Shown: positions 47,014 through 57,289, counted from the stretch's first letter. The stretch is 64,000 nucleotides of DNA from Serratia grimesii NBRC 13537 (GCF_001590905.1 NZ_BCTT01000015.1:118259-182258); one strand, 5' to 3'. Made by a program: numbers and translations. The notes: generated by a model not told the origin, from the letters alone.

Positions 47014-48279
47014 ATGAGCCTGGACACTGCCCCTGTGCCTGAGCTCTCCGGTCAACAACGACGCTGCCATCTGTTATTGATGCTGTATGCGCCGGTGCCC
47101 GCAGTACAACTGGAGACTATCAGCCAAATTAATGGCGTCGCCCCCCCTATCACCCGGCAAGATATAGCCGAGGTTGCCAGTGAAATCCAGCGTTTCCATC
47201 ATCTGGAGATCGACGGCAATCCCGACGAGGGATACCGGATTCGGGGCAGTGCGCTCAATCAACGTCTCTGCCTGCTCCACTGGCTGCGACGGGCGCTGCG
47301 CTGCAGCCCGGACTTTATTGAACAGCATTTCTCCCTGTGGCTACAGCAGGCACTGGGGTTGAACCAAGATTTGACCATGCAGTTGGAACAGTACATCAGC
47401 ACATGTGAACCCTTGATTAACCGCAGCTTTGATCGGCGTGATCGTCAGTTCCTACAGCACTATCTCCCCTATTGCGTGTGGGAAGCACGGTGCCAGCGGC
47501 ACCCCACGTTCAACCCCACCCAGCGCGACTGGCTGCATCAGAAGCCAGAACATCAGGTGGCGGGTACACTACTTCACTCATTGAGCCAACTTTTTGCCTT
47601 GCAACCCGAAGAGAGTGAAAGCGACTTTCTTGTATTGATGTTCACCATGCTGAAAAACCACAGTTATCAGAGCAATGACTCTGCAGAAGACCTGCGGCTG
47701 ATGACTGCAATTGAAAATATGGTCGAGTGCTTCCAACAGATATCCGGTATGACCTTCAGCAGTAAAGACGATTTGATCAGTCAATTGTTTGCCCATCTGG
47801 CGCCTGCGGTGGAGCGTTGCCACTTTGAGATTGGTATCGACAACACGCTGCTAGAAGAAGTCGAACGCAAATACCCACGCCTGATGCGCACGGCTCAGGA
47901 GGCGCTGTCACCGCTTGAACAGGAATACGGCATTCATTTCTCCAACGAGGAGGCCGGCCTGGTCGCGATCAGTTTTGGCGCTTGGTTAATGCAAGGTAAT
48001 GCGTTGCAAGAAAAGCAGGTGTTACTACTGACGCTGGACAACCCGCAGCTGGAAGAGGAAGTGGAATATCAGATCCGTGAATTAACGCTACTGCCATTGA
48101 ATATCAAATATTTGCCGTTGCGTGATTACCTGCATTCCGGCCCCCCTCAAGGGGTCACCTTAGTGATCACCCCTTACGCTACGGAGCACGGTGAACGGCA
48201 ACCGCCGCTGATTTACACTGAGTTACCGTTAGAACGCCAGCAGCGCAAAGCCATCCGTGCGCTGCTGGAAACCTCTTAA
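47014..48279 (+). CDS. csiE: Stationary-phase inducible protein CsiE (PRD domain)
   Basis: 421 residues. A winged-helix-like N-terminal part is followed by PTS regulation domains; PRD-type features include conserved His in FSNEEAGLVAISFGAW and LFAHLAPAVERCHFEI near 250-260. In E. coli csiE is induced at stationary phase under RpoS and CRP; its target is unknown. It is convergent with hcaT with a 4-nt overlap, as in E. coli. Confidence 0.9.
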   Translation: MSLDTAPVPELSGQQRRCHLLLMLYAPVPAVQLETISQINGVAPPITRQDIAEVASEIQRFHHLEIDGNPDEGYRIRGSALNQRLCLLHWLRRALRCSPDFIEQHFSLWLQQALGLNQDLTMQLEQYISTCEPLINRSFDRRDRQFLQHYLPYCVWEARCQRHPTFNPTQRDWLHQKPEHQVAGTLLHSLSQLFALQPEESESDFLVLMFTMLKNHSYQSNDSAEDLRLMTAIENMVECFQQISGMTFSSKDDLISQLFAHLAPAVERCHFEIGIDNTLLEEVERKYPRLMRTAQEALSPLEQEYGIHFSNEEAGLVAISFGAWLMQGNALQEKQVLLLTLDNPQLEEEVEYQIRELTLLPLNIKYLPLRDYLHSGPPQGVTLVITPYATEHGERQPPLIYTELPLERQQRKAIRALLETS

Positions 48280-49427
48280 CGGCTGCTGCTGACCGCGACA
48301 GCCGGCGGACGAATAAACAGTGCCGGCAATGCCACTGCCGCCATCACCCAGAATACCCCGCCTTGCAGATGCTCGAACAGGAAGCCGGCAATCACTGTCA
48401 TAATCGCAATCCCACCCCCCATCGCCAGCGCCGAATAAACCGCCTGCAAGCGGATCACTTCCGGCCCCTTGCGTGCCGCGATAAACCGCATCGCCGCCAG
48501 ATGGCAAACCGTAAAGGTGCCGCAGTGCAGAATCTGAATCACCAACAGCCATCCCAATTCGGTACTGCTGGCCATCAAACCCCAGCGCACTATTCCGCAA
48601 CAGGCGGAAAGCAGTAACAAATTGCGTGCATTCCAGCGACGGAACAGGAAATTACTGCTGGCGAAAATGATCACCTCTGCCACGACCCCCAGCGACCACA
48701 AGTAACCAATGGTCGACGCCGAGTAACCCGCCTCTTGCCAATAGATGGACCCAAAACTGTAATAGCCTGCGTGTGCGCCCTGCAACAGGGTTACGCACAA
48801 CAGGAAGCGCCAAACCGGCCCTTCTTTAAGCATCTCCCACAATGAACGGTTTGCTTCATTGTGGGTACGCGCCTCACCCTGTGGCATCACGCTTGGCTTC
48901 AGCATCATGCCCAACAGCATGGCCAATATGCTGATAATCAAGCTGTAGAGAATAGCGTTATGGCCCCAAACGGAAACCATCTGGCCGGTCAATGCCGAAC
49001 CAATCACAAACGCCAGCGATCCCCATAACCGGACACGGCCATAATCCATGGTGATCTGTTTTTGCCAGGTACCGGCCAACGCGTCAGTAAGCGGGACCAA
49101 CGGCGAAAAGAACAAGTTGAAGCCGGCGATCACCAACATTAACCAACCCCAGCCATTACCGAAACAGAACCCGACGGCAAAAGCCAGTGTCAACAATGCC
49201 AACAGGCGCAGGGCAGTCACCAGATGAGCGGGATCTTTTACGCGCGGGGCAATCAGCAAACTACCGAGGAAACGTGCAACCAGACCTGCGCCAAGCAGAA
49301 TACCGATAGTTTCAGGCGGTATACCTTCGCCTTTTAACCAAACACCCCAAAAAGGTAAGAAGATGCCATAAGAAAAGAAGTAGGTGAAATAGCTGAGAGC
49401 GAGCCAACGCGTTGATTGCAAAACCAT
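48276..49427 (-). CDS. hcaT: MFS transporter HcaT (3-phenylpropionate permease family)
   Basis: 383 residues, 12 helices, with the LacY-like/PPP family pattern: YFFSYGIFLPFWGVWL in helix 1, SPLVPLTDALAG in helix 4 region, DYGRVRLWGSLAFVIGS. GGAGGGATC lies before ATG 49427. In E. coli it neighbours the hca dioxygenase genes for phenylpropionate; none of these is present here, so its substrate may differ. Confidence 0.88.
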   Translation of the reverse strand: MVLQSTRWLALSYFTYFFSYGIFLPFWGVWLKGEGIPPETIGILLGAGLVARFLGSLLIAPRVKDPAHLVTALRLLALLTLAFAVGFCFGNGWGWLMLVIAGFNLFFSPLVPLTDALAGTWQKQITMDYGRVRLWGSLAFVIGSALTGQMVSVWGHNAILYSLIISILAMLLGMMLKPSVMPQGEARTHNEANRSLWEMLKEGPVWRFLLCVTLLQGAHAGYYSFGSIYWQEAGYSASTIGYLWSLGVVAEVIIFASSNFLFRRWNARNLLLLSACCGIVRWGLMASSTELGWLLVIQILHCGTFTVCHLAAMRFIAARKGPEVIRLQAVYSALAMGGGIAIMTVIAGFLFEHLQGGVFWVMAAVALPALFIRPPAVAVSSSR

Positions 49428-49539
49428 GATCCCTCCGGTGTGAGGGCGATACTTTGACAGAGGTCACACTGGCTAGCAATGTACATTCACCGTCGAGGGG
49501 GTAGAGTGCTAGGTAGTTCACAGTTTGTCTGCAACAGGC

Positions 49540-49568
49540 ATAAAAAAACCCGCCGAAGCGGGTTTTTA
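49540..49568 (-). terminator. Terminator of glyA
   Basis: Stem CCCGC / GCGGG around CGAA (49549-49562), flanked by A7 and T5, so potentially bidirectional; ends glyA on the minus strand. Confidence 0.85.
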
Positions 49569-49582
49569 AAGGGAAAGCAGAG

Positions 49583-50836
49583 TTATGCGTAAACCGGTAG
49601 ACGGGCGCAAATATCCAATACTTTCTTCTTGGTGCGTTCAATGGTGGCTTCATCATTGATGTTGTCCAGCACATCGCAGATCCAACCAGCCAATTCACGC
49701 ACTTCAGCTTCTTTGAAGCCACGGCGAGTCACTGCCGGCGTACCGATACGCACACCAGAAGTCACGAATGGGCTCTTAGGATCGTTTGGCACGCTGTTTT
49801 TGTTCACAGTGATGTTGGCACGGCCCAAGGCTGCGTCAGCTTCTTTACCAGTCAGGTTCTTATCAACCAGATCCAGCAGGAACAGGTGGTTATGAGTGCC
49901 ACCGGAAACCACTTTGTAGCCGCGATCCAGGAACACTTGTACCATCGCTTTAGCGTTATCAGCCACTTGCTGCTGGTAAATTTTGAACTCAGGCTCCATC
50001 GCTTCTTTCAGTGCTACCGCTTTACCGGCGATCACGTGCATCAGCGGGCCGCCCTGGCCACCAGGGAACACTGCAGAGTTCAGTTTTTTGTAAAGGTCTT
50101 CATCACCGCCTTTCGCCAGGATCAGGCCGCCACGCGGACCCGCCAGGGTTTTATGGGTCGTGGTGGTAACGATGTGTGCGTGTGGTACTGGGTTCGGATA
50201 AACGCCGGCGGCGATCAGGCCTGCAACGTGTGCCATGTCAACGAACAGGTAAGCACCGATGCTGTCGGCGATTTCACGCATTTTTGCCCAATCAACGATA
50301 CCGGAGAAGGCTGAGAAGCCACCGATGATCATTTTTGGTTTATGAGTTTGTGCCTGTTTCGCCAGATCTTCGTAGTCGATTTGGCCTTTTTCGTCGATGC
50401 CGTAAGGCACCACGTTATACAGCTTACCGGACAGGTTGACAGGTGAACCATGAGTCAGGTGACCACCATGTGCCAGGTTCATCCCCAGAATGGTGTCGCC
50501 CGGCTGCAACAGCGCGGTATAAACAGCGAAGTTCGCCTGAGAGCCGGAGTGCGGCTGTACGTTGGCATAATCGGCACCGAACAGCTCTTTAGCACGGTCG
50601 ATAGCCAGTTGCTCAACGATATCCACGTATTCGCAGCCGCCGTAATAGCGCTTGCCTGGATAACCTTCAGCGTATTTGTTGGTCAACTGGGAACCCTGAG
50701 CCTGCATAACGCGCGGGCTGGTGTAGTTCTCAGACGCAATCAGCTCAATGTGCTCTTCCTGACGCACAACTTCTTGCTCCATTGCACGCCACAGTTCGGC
50801 ATCGTAATCAGCAATGTTCATTTCACGCTTTAACAT
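49583..50836 (-). CDS. glyA: Serine hydroxymethyltransferase
   Basis: PLP enzyme interconverting serine and glycine with tetrahydrofolate, the main source of one-carbon units. 417 residues. PLP lysine in [15 protein letters not shown] (near 229); [15 protein letters not shown] and [19 protein letters not shown] are family blocks. Divergent from hmp. A PurR-box candidate lies upstream. Confidence 0.98.
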   Translation of the reverse strand: MLKREMNIADYDAELWRAMEQEVVRQEEHIELIASENYTSPRVMQAQGSQLTNKYAEGYPGKRYYGGCEYVDIVEQLAIDRAKELFGADYANVQPHSGSQANFAVYTALLQPGDTILGMNLAHGGHLTHGSPVNLSGKLYNVVPYGIDEKGQIDYEDLAKQAQTHKPKMIIGGFSAFSGIVDWAKMREIADSIGAYLFVDMAHVAGLIAAGVYPNPVPHAHIVTTTTHKTLAGPRGGLILAKGGDEDLYKKLNSAVFPGGQGGPLMHVIAGKAVALKEAMEPEFKIYQQQVADNAKAMVQVFLDRGYKVVSGGTHNHLFLLDLVDKNLTGKEADAALGRANITVNKNSVPNDPKSPFVTSGVRIGTPAVTRRGFKEAEVRELAGWICDVLDNINDEATIERTKKKVLDICARLPVYA

Positions 50837-51208
50837 CCGGCTTCTCCTGACTAAATCAGCTAACTAAAAAATCACCAAACAACTACCCGTTCGGGTTCTG
50901 GCCCACAGTGTAAACTGTTTCGCCCCACCGAGGATAGGTCTTGACAGAGGTTTTTACGCAAACGATTGGCTTTAGACGCAGCAAGGCTTTGATCCGATAA
51001 ATAGTGCCATTGGGCAACGGACTTTTACTCATGCTAAGAATGCGGTTTTTTCATGTTCTGTGAGCGGGATCGTCGCTTAACGATTCCGTAACAAAAACAG
51101 GGGTATTTACAGCCACCTCAGAAACCGCTAGGATGCGTCTAAACTTAAAGATGTATTTTAAATACATCATTATAAAACGCCAATAATAACCGACCAAGGA
51201 GCGCTACC
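50837..51208. promoter_or_regulatory. glyA/hmp divergent control region
   Basis: 372 bp without a gene. ACGCAAACGATTGGCT at 50956-50971 matches the PurR consensus at 13 of 16 positions and lies 120 bp before glyA. The hmp side carries an NsrR box (separate entry) and AAGGAG before the hmp start. I saw no clear MetR sites, although MetR controls both genes in E. coli. Confidence 0.65.
51148..51170 (+). promoter_or_regulatory. NsrR box of hmp
   Basis: Perfect odd dyad GATGTATTT (51150-51158), T, AAATACATC (51160-51168), close to the NsrR consensus of two ATGCATTT-like half sites. It lies 39 bp before the hmp start, so NO-sensing NsrR should repress hmp. Confidence 0.8.
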
Positions 51209-52399
51209 ATGCTGGATAGCAAAACCATCGCCACCGTAAAATCTACTATTCCCCTGCTGGCCGCTACCGGGCCAAAACTGACCGCACATTTCTACGATCG
51301 TATGTTCGAACACAACCCCGAATTAAAAGATGTGTTCAATATGAACAACCAACGTAATGGCGATCAGCGCCAAGCACTGTTCGACGCAATCTGCGCCTAC
51401 GCCTCGAATATCGAAAATCTGGCGGCACTGCTGCCAGCAGTGGAGCGTATTGCCAACAAACACACCAGCCTGAATATTCAGCCGGATCAATACCACATTG
51501 TCGGCGGTCATCTGCTGGCCACGTTGGATGAAATGTTCAGCCCGGGCCAAGAGGTATTGGATGCCTGGGGCAAAGCCTATGGCGTGTTGGCGAATGTGTT
51601 TATTCAGCGTGAAGACCAGATTTATCAGGCCAGCGCAGCCGCCGACGGCGGCTGGCGTGACCTGCGTGCCTTCCGCATCGTCAAAAAACAGCCGCAAAGT
51701 GACGTGATTTGCAGCTTCGTGTTGGCACCGGTTGACGGTGGTCGGGTAATCGATTTCAAACCTGGCCAATATCTGGCGGTCTACATCAAACACGACAGCA
51801 TGGAAAACCAGGAAATACGTCAATACTCACTGACCACTTCGCCTAACGGCGAATACTACCGTATTGCGGTGAAGCGTGAGGATCAGGGCAAAGTGTCTAA
51901 CTTCCTGCATCAACAAGCCAAAGAAGGTGACGTGATTTACATCGCCCCGCCGCACGGGGATTTCTTTCTCGACGCGCAGCCGGACACACCTGTGGCACTG
52001 ATTTCCGCCGGTGTCGGCCAAACCCCGATGCTCGGCATGCTAAATACACTGCACGATAACCAGCACCCGGCAGATATACACTGGCTGCATGCAGCTGAAA
52101 ACGGCAGTGTTCACGCCTTTGCCGATGAAGTTGCGGATATTGCCAAACGTATGCCTAATCTGCGCCGTCACGTGTGGTACAACCAACCCGGTGCCGACGA
52201 TGTAGAAGGCCGTGACTACCAAAGCCGTGGTTTGATGAATCTGAGTGCCCTGCGCGAAACGCTCAGCACCCCACAGATGCATTACTATTTCTGCGGCCCG
52301 GTACCCTTCATGCAATATGTGGCCAAGCAGTTACTGGAGATGGGCGTGGACGCCGATCGCATCCACTACGAATGCTTCGGTCCGCATAAGGTCATGTAA
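51209..52399 (+). CDS. hmp: Nitric oxide dioxygenase (flavohemoglobin)
   Basis: Detoxifies NO to nitrate with O2 and NAD(P)H. 396 residues. Globin domain (1-~140) with proximal His85 (NKHTSLNI); FAD domain with RQYSLTTSP near 206; NAD domain with [14 protein letters not shown] and [10 protein letters not shown]. Divergent from glyA as in E. coli. Confidence 0.98.
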   Translation: MLDSKTIATVKSTIPLLAATGPKLTAHFYDRMFEHNPELKDVFNMNNQRNGDQRQALFDAICAYASNIENLAALLPAVERIANKHTSLNIQPDQYHIVGGHLLATLDEMFSPGQEVLDAWGKAYGVLANVFIQREDQIYQASAAADGGWRDLRAFRIVKKQPQSDVICSFVLAPVDGGRVIDFKPGQYLAVYIKHDSMENQEIRQYSLTTSPNGEYYRIAVKREDQGKVSNFLHQQAKEGDVIYIAPPHGDFFLDAQPDTPVALISAGVGQTPMLGMLNTLHDNQHPADIHWLHAAENGSVHAFADEVADIAKRMPNLRRHVWYNQPGADDVEGRDYQSRGLMNLSALRETLSTPQMHYYFCGPVPFMQYVAKQLLEMGVDADRIHYECFGPHKVM

Positions 52400-52402
52400 T
52401 TG

Positions 52403-52440
52403 AAAGGGGCGCGGCCTATTACCGCGCCCTCATACGGCTG
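52403..52440 (+). terminator. Palindrome after hmp, probable terminator
   Basis: Stem GGGCGCGG / CCGCGCCC (52407-52414 and 52422-52429) with a 7-nt loop. There is no T tract in the plus direction. The palindrome and its TCATAC flank resemble the der terminator at 13639-13676. Confidence 0.5.
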
Positions 52441-52469
52441 ATAATGTCCATTATTAGGGAGCGCGAGCC

Positions 52470-52570
52470 GAAGGAGTCGTAGCAGCTTTAGCTGCCGACC
52501 AATTTGCCGGGAGCAAATTGGAACGACGTCCAGTCGGCCCGTAGGGTGGGACACACGGATGTGTCCCATA
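52470..52570. repeat. Hairpin cluster downstream of hmp
   Basis: Three stems within 100 bp: GCAGC / GCTGC (52482-52495); CCAATTTGC / GCAAATTGG (52499-52507 and 52513-52521) around loop CGGGA; and GGGACACA / TGTGTCCC (52548-52567) around CGGA. The second has the same stem length and loop as 10820-10842 but a different, compensated stem. Fills most of the gap between hmp and the convergent cytochrome gene. Confidence 0.65.
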
Positions 52571-52636
52571 AGTGCCCCTCGGTGCGCCAGGTACAAGTAT
52601 CTCTATCTAACAAACAGCTCAACGCGCGCCCTTGCG

Positions 52637-53824
52637 TTATTTCTCCGCCAGCTTGCGTGTCTCTTTTACCTGCTGCGGCGTAACCGGTGCAGCTTGATTA
52701 CCCCAGCTTCCTCGTAAATAACTCATCAGATCGGCAGCTTGCTGGTCATTCAACGCCCAAGCGTAACCCGGCATGGCAACTGCCGTGGCATGTTGCGTGA
52801 TTGGCGTATGAGCCCCTTCCAACACCACGCGCAGCGCGGTTAATGGATTCTCCGCTGTAACCGTTGCGTTACCCGCCAGTGCCGGAATGGTGTTGTCACT
52901 GCCCTCACCCTTATTACCATGACAGGTTGAACAATACATGGCATAGGTGCCTTGCCCCGCTTTCCAGTTGTCGACCGCCATGGCAACAGGTTTCTCCGTC
53001 GACGGTTTTTCTGCCGCCAGACTATGCAGGTAAGTGGCAATGGCGCTCAAATCACCGTCGGTCAGATATTGCGTGCTGTGGCTAACCACGTCACTCATCG
53101 GCCCGGCGACCGCGGCATGTTGGCTGCGCCCGGTTTTCAGCAAAGACACGACTTCATCAGGTTTCAGTCCACGTATTCCAGAAGCGTACCAGCCATCCAG
53201 CTCAGCGCCACTCAGGAAAGCGGGCTCTTTGCTGTCCAGTCCCTTCTCCTGCATTGCCCAGCCGCGTGGCGTATGGCAACTGCCGCAGTGTCCAGCGCCC
53301 TGAACCAGGTAAGCTCCACGATTCCACTCGGCACTCTGACTGCTGTCTGCCTGGTAGGGCGTATCGTCATGGAACAGCTGGTTCCAGACCGCCAGTGGCC
53401 AACGCATCGACAACGGCCAACTGATATCACTGGCGCGGTTAGCCGTATTCTGTGCCGGCACTTCCTTCATCAGGTAGTCATACAGCGCACGCATATCTTC
53501 CGCATTCATTTTGGCGTAAGAGGTGTACGGCATCGCCGGATACAGTCGATGACCATCTTTAGCAATCCCCTGACGCATAGCACGATCAAATTCGTCAAAA
53601 GAATAAGCACCGATGCCCTGCTGTTTGTCCGGCGTGATGTTGGTGGCGTAAATGTTACCCAACGGAGTGGGGAACTTCATCCCGCCAGCAAACAGAGCCC
53701 CGCCCGGCGTGGTATGACAGGCGGTACAGTCACCGGCTTTCGCCACATACTCCCCCGCCGACATCGCCTGAGCAGACCCTCCCGCCGCGAGTAAGGTCAG
53801 CAAATACAGTGAACGCATGCTCAT
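52637..53824 (-). CDS. Secreted tri-heme cytochrome c
   Basis: 395 residues with a Sec signal peptide (cleavage near AQA20) and three CxxCH haem sites: CTACH 33-37, CGSCH 180-184, CSTCH 298-302. This is the layout of the cytochrome subunit of membrane alcohol/gluconate-type dehydrogenases, which pass electrons to ubiquinone or an oxidase. It overlaps the flavoprotein gene (ATGA), so it is probably the electron acceptor of that enzyme. The C terminus (KETRKLAEK) is short and has no obvious membrane helix. Confidence 0.85.
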   Translation of the reverse strand: MSMRSLYLLTLLAAGGSAQAMSAGEYVAKAGDCTACHTTPGGALFAGGMKFPTPLGNIYATNITPDKQQGIGAYSFDEFDRAMRQGIAKDGHRLYPAMPYTSYAKMNAEDMRALYDYLMKEVPAQNTANRASDISWPLSMRWPLAVWNQLFHDDTPYQADSSQSAEWNRGAYLVQGAGHCGSCHTPRGWAMQEKGLDSKEPAFLSGAELDGWYASGIRGLKPDEVVSLLKTGRSQHAAVAGPMSDVVSHSTQYLTDGDLSAIATYLHSLAAEKPSTEKPVAMAVDNWKAGQGTYAMYCSTCHGNKGEGSDNTIPALAGNATVTAENPLTALRVVLEGAHTPITQHATAVAMPGYAWALNDQQAADLMSYLRGSWGNQAAPVTPQQVKETRKLAEK

Positions 53825-55731
53825 GCTCCCTCCTTGGTGGCAGCCTGGCCGAAGGCCAATTCATTAACCGCTCGCCATGCCTGGTCGATCGCCGAGTTGG
53901 CATACGGGCTCCAGTCTGAGTCCGAGTTGGCAATTACAATTTTGCCGATCGGCTTACGCGCAGTCTCAATGATTTTCTTTGCTTCGTCTTCATCGTCAAA
54001 CAAGCCGTTCAGGAAGTAAGAATAACCATGTGACCAACGGTTCACGGTAATTGCTTCGATATCGCGCTGGTGATCAAAACCGGCGGAACCGAGCATGCCC
54101 TGCAACTGCTCACGGATCATCTGTTCATGCACTTCAAACGGCGTGCCCAATAGCAATGCACGGCCTTTGCGCGACTGTTCGCGTGGGCTTAACCCACTGC
54201 CCGCCAGCGTCGGCACATACACCATGTGCAGGCCAATCGGTTGGTTCGGATCGCGTGGGTGCTGATAACCCCCCATGCTCACCGGATAATCCAGCTTCAC
54301 GCGGCAATACGGTGCCGTTGGTGAGTAAACCTCATGCACGCCCAGCTTAATAAACGGCTGCCAGTTGCGGATCACCACTTTGCTGTACACCAACGGTGAC
54401 TTAACGTTCTGCTTCAGCGCTTCTTGCTGTTCCGACGACATTTCCGGTACCAGATACGGGATCATCATATTGTACCCGGCCATCACTACTTGCCCGGCGC
54501 GCACCTTGGTCATTTTTTCGCCGGTCATATAGGTCACTTCGACCTTGTCGCCGACGTTGGCTGCATGCAGACCCGTACTATTCAGTCGCAGTTTTACCGG
54601 CGACTCCGCGCGGTCAAGCTGGCTGTAGTCGAACTTCGCCAACACGATGTCATTCATGTCCTTGCCGCCCGGTGAAACTGCCGGGATTAAATGACGTACC
54701 ATTAAGCGCGTCAATGTGGCGTTGCCGTCAGGAAAATGGAACACGTAAGGATCGTCGAGATCCGCCTGTGATTCTTCATCCAGCGGCGGCAGATTCATGC
54801 CGTTCAGGCCAGGCAGATCGCAAATACGCGCATCGCTGCACGAAGTGGCGTCGATGCCCACCGCCTGGAAGTCACTGGTGGTTTGTTGGAAATAGCGGAT
54901 CGCCATTTCGCTCAGGCCGACCTTATCGCGCAGGAATTCGGTATAGCTGTGTTTGTCGAGCCATTCACTTTTCTGCTCCTGACTCATTTCCGGCAGGTAA
55001 TCCTTATCCACCGTATGCAACGCAATCAGTGCCTGACGATCACTTTCCGGCAGTGGGAAATCACCGATAAAGGCTTCGTAGGATCGACCATTGAGACGAT
55101 CGTGCGGAATGTCATCGGCAACCATGCGGCCCGGATCACCACTCACGATTTTGTCGACGCCGAAGTTTTTACGATCGAAATAAACGCCGCGGCTCAGATT
55201 CAAATTCGGGTAGAAAGTGGTATCGAACGCTTTTTCCAGATTGTCGATGCTGACACCCAACTTTTGCAGCAGGCCCATCGCTACCGGACTGAAGTTGGAT
55301 CGCGGCGACTGCAATGACTCACTGCCGCCATAACCGAGGATAGTGCCGTTTTCACTGCTGAATTCATTGCGCTTGGCATGACCACCAAAATCATCGTGGT
55401 TGTCGATCAGCAAAATACGTTGCTGCGTGCCCTTCATTTGCTGCCAGAAGCAGGCAGCGGCTAGCCCGCTGATACCGGCCCCCACCACCACTAAATCGAA
55501 CTCTTCGGTAGCCAGCACCGTGGCAAAATCGAAGGCCTTGCCGTCACGCCCCAGTTGATGAGCATGCTCAAACGAACCAGGATGATTCCCCCGTAGCCCG
55601 GTCAGCGTCGGGGGATAATAGAGGGTTTGATTGGCGGTTTGCGGTGATGCCCGCAGGATCTGCATCGGCGTTAACCCGGCGGCGATGGTGATCGCCACCC
55701 CATTAAGAAAATCGCGTCTGGTGATGCCCAT
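53821..55731 (-). CDS. spdH: Tat-exported FAD amine oxidoreductase, spermidine dehydrogenase-like
   Basis: 636 residues. A twin-arginine leader begins TRRDFLNGVAIT and the FAD Rossmann motif VVVGAGISGLAAACFW lies at 81-96, followed by DNHDDFGGHAKRNEF. Length, Tat export and sequence character fit spermidine dehydrogenases (SpdH of Pseudomonas aeruginosa, SPDH of Citrobacter freundii), which split spermidine to an aminoaldehyde and a diamine in the periplasm. The neighbours (aminoaldehyde dehydrogenases, polyamine ABC importer, cytochrome c) support this. Substrate range is inferred; another polyamine is possible. Confidence 0.78.
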   Translation of the reverse strand: MGITRRDFLNGVAITIAAGLTPMQILRASPQTANQTLYYPPTLTGLRGNHPGSFEHAHQLGRDGKAFDFATVLATEEFDLVVVGAGISGLAAACFWQQMKGTQQRILLIDNHDDFGGHAKRNEFSSENGTILGYGGSESLQSPRSNFSPVAMGLLQKLGVSIDNLEKAFDTTFYPNLNLSRGVYFDRKNFGVDKIVSGDPGRMVADDIPHDRLNGRSYEAFIGDFPLPESDRQALIALHTVDKDYLPEMSQEQKSEWLDKHSYTEFLRDKVGLSEMAIRYFQQTTSDFQAVGIDATSCSDARICDLPGLNGMNLPPLDEESQADLDDPYVFHFPDGNATLTRLMVRHLIPAVSPGGKDMNDIVLAKFDYSQLDRAESPVKLRLNSTGLHAANVGDKVEVTYMTGEKMTKVRAGQVVMAGYNMMIPYLVPEMSSEQQEALKQNVKSPLVYSKVVIRNWQPFIKLGVHEVYSPTAPYCRVKLDYPVSMGGYQHPRDPNQPIGLHMVYVPTLAGSGLSPREQSRKGRALLLGTPFEVHEQMIREQLQGMLGSAGFDHQRDIEAITVNRWSHGYSYFLNGLFDDEDEAKKIIETARKPIGKIVIANSDSDWSPYANSAIDQAWRAVNELAFGQAATKEGA

Positions 55732-55757
55732 AATTGGCTTCCTTCTATTTTTATTAT

Positions 55758-55785
55758 CATCAGACCGGCCGGAGCCGGTCTGAAA
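55758..55785 (-). other. Intercistronic hairpin between aldehyde dehydrogenase and SpdH genes
   Basis: Perfect 9-bp stem CAGACCGGC / GCCGGTCTG (55761-55769, 55774-55782). On the minus strand it is followed by ATGATAATAAAAAT, not a strict T tract, so it may be a partial terminator or stabiliser inside the operon. Confidence 0.5.
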
Positions 55786-55817
55786 GCCGCGTTATTTTGC
55801 AGATAAAACCTGATAAA

Positions 55818-57242
55818 TCAATGTTTAAACATTACATGGCGAATCGCGGTGTAATCTTCCAGGCCGTACATCGACATATCCTTGCCGTAACCGGACAACT
55901 TTTGACCACCGTGTGGCATCTCGCTCACCAGCATGAAATGGGTATTCACCCAAGTACAACCGTATTGCAAACGCGCGCTCAGACGATGTGCCCGCCCCAC
56001 GTCCCGCGTCCACAGTGAAGACGCCAGCCCGTAGTCAGACTCGTTGGCCCAGGCCAGCACCTGCGCCTCGTCGTCGAACGGTGTAACGGTCACCACCGGC
56101 CCAAACACTTCACGTTGTACAATTTCATCCTCCTGACGAGCACCGGCCAACAACGTCGGCTGGAAATAGTAGCCAGGGCCGTTAACCCGCTCTCCACCAG
56201 TCACCACCTGTACATGCGGCAAGGCTTTCGCTCGCTCGACAAAACCCACCACCCGCTCCAGATGCTGAGCGGTAATCAACGGGCCCAGCTCGCTGCTTTG
56301 ATCTTCTGGCGGCCCGATCTTGAGGCTACTGATCGCCTCGCCCAACACCTTCACCAACTGCGGATAGATGCCTTTCTGCGCGTAAATGCGACAGGCGGCG
56401 GTGCAGTCTTGACCGGCGTTGTAGAAACCAAAGCTGCGGATCCCTTCCACCACCTGTTGCAGGTCAGCGTCGTCAAACACCAGCACCGGCGCCTTGCCCC
56501 CCAGTTCCATATGGGTGCGCTTAATGCCGGATGCGGTATGGCCAATAATATGTTCGCCGGTGGCGATTGAGCCGGTCAGGGATACCATGCGCACTTTGTT
56601 ATGGCCGGTCAGCCTGTCACCGACACTGGTACCACGACCAAACAGCACGTTGAACACACCCGGAGGGAACAACCCGGCAGCCAGTTCAGCCAGCTTAAAG
56701 GTCGTTAACGGGGTTTGTTCCGATGGCTTAAGCACCACACAGTTACCCGCCGCCAGGGCCGGTGCCAACTTCCACGCCGCCATCATAAGCGGGTAGTTCC
56801 AGGGAGCAATAGAGGCGACAATGCCCAAGGGATCACGCCGGATCATCGAGGTGTGCCCAGCCAGATATTCACCGGCCGCCAGCCCGCTCAAACAACGACT
56901 GGCCCCGGCGAAGAAGCGGAAAACATCAGCCACGCCCGGCAGTTCGTCGTTCAATACACAGTGGTAAGGTTTGCCGCAGTTAATCGATTCCAAGCGGGCA
57001 AAAGTTTCCGCATGACTGTCGATCAGATCCGCCAGCTTCAGCAAATATTCGGAACGCTCTTTCGGCGTCGTTTGTCCCCATTCAGTAAATGCGGCGTCGG
57101 CCGCCAGCACCGCCTGATCGACCTGCTCTGCACTGGCTTCAGCCACCTGCACCACTACCTCTCCGGTTGCCGGGTTATACACCGGCAACAACGCGCCCTG
57201 GCCGGTAACCAGTTGGCCGTTAATCAACAGTTGGCTTTGCAT
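55818..57242 (-). CDS. patD: Gamma-aminobutyraldehyde dehydrogenase (PatD/YdcW-like)
   Basis: NAD-dependent aldehyde dehydrogenase, 474 residues, expected to oxidise 4-aminobutanal to GABA in the cytoplasm. Catalytic Cys280 (GQDCTAACR), Glu246 (MELGGK) and Asn149 (APWN). The E. coli homologue ydcW/patD also sits at the end of a ydcSTUV ABC operon, the same order as here. Starts 47 bp after the second permease gene and precedes spdH. Confidence 0.88.
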   Translation of the reverse strand: MQSQLLINGQLVTGQGALLPVYNPATGEVVVQVAEASAEQVDQAVLAADAAFTEWGQTTPKERSEYLLKLADLIDSHAETFARLESINCGKPYHCVLNDELPGVADVFRFFAGASRCLSGLAAGEYLAGHTSMIRRDPLGIVASIAPWNYPLMMAAWKLAPALAAGNCVVLKPSEQTPLTTFKLAELAAGLFPPGVFNVLFGRGTSVGDRLTGHNKVRMVSLTGSIATGEHIIGHTASGIKRTHMELGGKAPVLVFDDADLQQVVEGIRSFGFYNAGQDCTAACRIYAQKGIYPQLVKVLGEAISSLKIGPPEDQSSELGPLITAQHLERVVGFVERAKALPHVQVVTGGERVNGPGYYFQPTLLAGARQEDEIVQREVFGPVVTVTPFDDEAQVLAWANESDYGLASSLWTRDVGRAHRLSARLQYGCTWVNTHFMLVSEMPHGGQKLSGYGKDMSMYGLEDYTAIRHVMFKH

Positions 57243-57289
57243 AGGGTTATCCTTTTGTAAGATGTCTGGTACGCATTAGGGTCAAGAGG

